Positions 63,194-64,000 of a DNA stretch of 64,000 nucleotides are shown here, one piece after another. Where the stretch lies: positions 184,885-248,884 of the forward strand of contig NZ_QEXM01000040.1 of assembly GCF_004127445.1 (NCBI RefSeq). The letters run 5' to 3'. How positions within the stretch are numbered: the first letter of the stretch is position 1; the number at the start of each line of letters is the position of its first letter. The notes under the pieces were generated by a model that did not search any database, was not told the origin of the DNA, and worked only from the letters and a program-made list of their open reading frames with translations. The position numbers and the translations under genes were made by a program. The DNA is from Streptomyces alfalfae (GTDB lineage: Bacteria > Actinomycetota > Actinomycetes > Streptomycetales > Streptomycetaceae).

Positions 63194-64000
63194 GTGACCC
63201 CCGTCGAGCTCTCCCGCACCGTGCTGCGCGCCATGCGTGCCGCCGCTGACGCCGGGGAGCTCCGGGTGCGTGTGCCGGAGGACGCCCGGGCCGTGCCGGT
63301 CGAGCGGCCTCGGGCGGGTGGGTGCGGGGACTACGCCACCAGCGTTGCCCTGCGGGTCGCCCGTGAGGCGCGGATGCGGCCCCTGGAAGTGGCGGAAGTG
63401 CTGTCACCGTGGCTGGCCGCCCAGCCGGAGATCGCCCGGGTGGACATCAGCGGGCCCGGCTTCCTCAACCTCACCCTCGCCGGCGCGACCGCCGAAGCCC
63501 TCGTGCGGGAGATCGCGGAGGCTGGCCTCCGTTACGGGCACGTCCCGGGCGACACCGGGCAGCACGTCCCGAACGACGCCAGGCAGCTCGCCCCGCGCGA
63601 CAGCGGACAGCACGTCCCGCGTGACAGCGGCCCACACGTCCAGATCCACGTGCCGTGTGAAGTCCGTGCCCTCGTCGTCGCCGACAGCGTCCGGCGGATT
63701 CTGCGTAGCCAAGGGACCCTCGTCCGGGTCACGTGCGACGCCGTGCCCGACGCGGCATGGGTGGACGTCCTGGGGATTTGTGTCGACGCCCCCGGCCGGC
63801 CCCCGGCCGCCCTCGCCACCCCAAAGCCCGGCCTCGCGTCCGGCACCCTCGCCACCCCACGGCCAGCCGCCGTCCCCGCCCCCAACCGGCCCTCGGCCGC
63901 CCTCGCCCCAGAGCCCGGCTTCGCGTCCGGCGACCTCGCCACCTCAGAGCCCGGCTTCGCGTCCGGCGACCTCGCCCCCCCACGGCCGGCCGCCGCCCCC
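63194..64000 (+). CDS. nrtL: ArgS-related protein (NrtL-like), N-terminal part, cut by window end
   Basis: 269 residues are visible from GTG 63194. The opening TPVELSRTVLRAMRAAADAGELRV, GGCGDYATSVALRVAREARMRPLEVAEVLSPWLAAQPEIARVDISGPGFLNLTLA matches the N-terminal Add-1 domain of arginyl-tRNA synthetase, but no HIGH motif follows. This fits the ArgS-related anticodon-binding protein (NrtL) encoded before lysA in Streptomyces, as I recall. Two low-complexity insertions are present, about 114-146 (GQHVPND/RDSG units) and 195-269 (PGFASGDLA units), both encoded by in-frame repeats. Confidence in the name is moderate because the C-terminus is missing. Confidence 0.75.
   Translation, partial: MTPVELSRTVLRAMRAAADAGELRVRVPEDARAVPVERPRAGGCGDYATSVALRVAREARMRPLEVAEVLSPWLAAQPEIARVDISGPGFLNLTLAGATAEALVREIAEAGLRYGHVPGDTGQHVPNDARQLAPRDSGQHVPRDSGPHVQIHVPCEVRALVVADSVRRILRSQGTLVRVTCDAVPDAAWVDVLGICVDAPGRPPAALATPKPGLASGTLATPRPAAVPAPNRPSAALAPEPGFASGDLATSEPGFASGDLAPPRPAAAP
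63911..63976 (+). repeat. 30-bp direct repeats in the ArgS-related gene
   Basis: The same 30 bases (GAGCCCGGCTTCGCGTCCGG...) occur at 63911-63940 and 63947-63976, 36 bp apart, encoding two EPGFASGDLA units. More degenerate related units begin near 63800. Confidence 0.85.

Overview
The window is very high-GC DNA with GTG/TTG starts, four-base start/stop overlaps, a conservon operon, a lon gene behind an HspR-type operator, and NHEJ, sporulation-type SEDS/PBP and NlpC/P60 genes. Together these point to a Streptomyces chromosome. The outer parts (about 1-36 kb and from about 62 kb onward) read as conserved core. The segment from about 36.4 to 62.1 kb is accessory.

Core left part (1-36.2 kb). 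In order it holds the end of an unidentified gene; a small acidic-tailed protein; the E2/E1 fusion 2-oxoglutarate dehydrogenase (kgd); a histidine kinase/OmpR regulator pair; a spermidine-synthase-like protein; and a rhomboid-like membrane protein that converges on and overlaps a frameshifted O-methyltransferase. Next come lon, a secreted GH25 muramidase, a MarR regulator and a PP2C-like protein. A four-gene conservon (sensor kinase, roadblock protein, DUF742, Ras-like GTPase) follows, with a styrene-monooxygenase-like flavoenzyme behind it. Then come an NlpC/P60 endopeptidase, a TetR regulator beside two divergent diiron-oxygenase-type genes, a PBP/SEDS wall-synthesis pair, an SH3 protein, a lipoprotein/histidine kinase pair without a response regulator, a NERD protein, a SnoaL-like gene with a striking double operator, and the NHEJ set (ATP ligase, LigD-type polymerase, Ku).

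Accessory centre (36.4-58.8 kb). This is a compact NRPS/PKS cluster whose genes are nearly all translationally coupled: MbtH, MFS exporter, NRPS A-T-C-T, free-standing MupA/Atu3671-type luciferase-like monooxygenase, NRPS C-A-T-E, NRPS C-A-T-TE, NRPS C-A-T and an AT-less KS-ACP protein. A convergent type II thioesterase and a SRPBCC cyclase-like protein follow. The order is not collinear, because the chain-releasing TE sits in the middle of the operon. A good match to the Streptomyces Crp motif lies upstream of mbtH. Several adenylation domains carry Ala/Pro/Glu/Gly-rich insertions encoded by in-frame tandem repeats.

Island and right edge (58.9-64 kb). A lower-GC Bpu10I-like restriction endonuclease and its methyltransferase lie between a decayed copy of the tRNA-Arg 3' half (about 58.93-58.98 kb) and an intact tRNA-Arg(CCG) at 62.1 kb. 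A broken integrase sits just inside the tRNA. This looks like a decayed integrated element of about 3.2 kb that now keeps only the restriction-modification pair. Beyond it are a REC-only response regulator and the start of an ArgS-related protein (nrtL-like). All functional calls come from reading the sequence and remembered family features; no searches were run.
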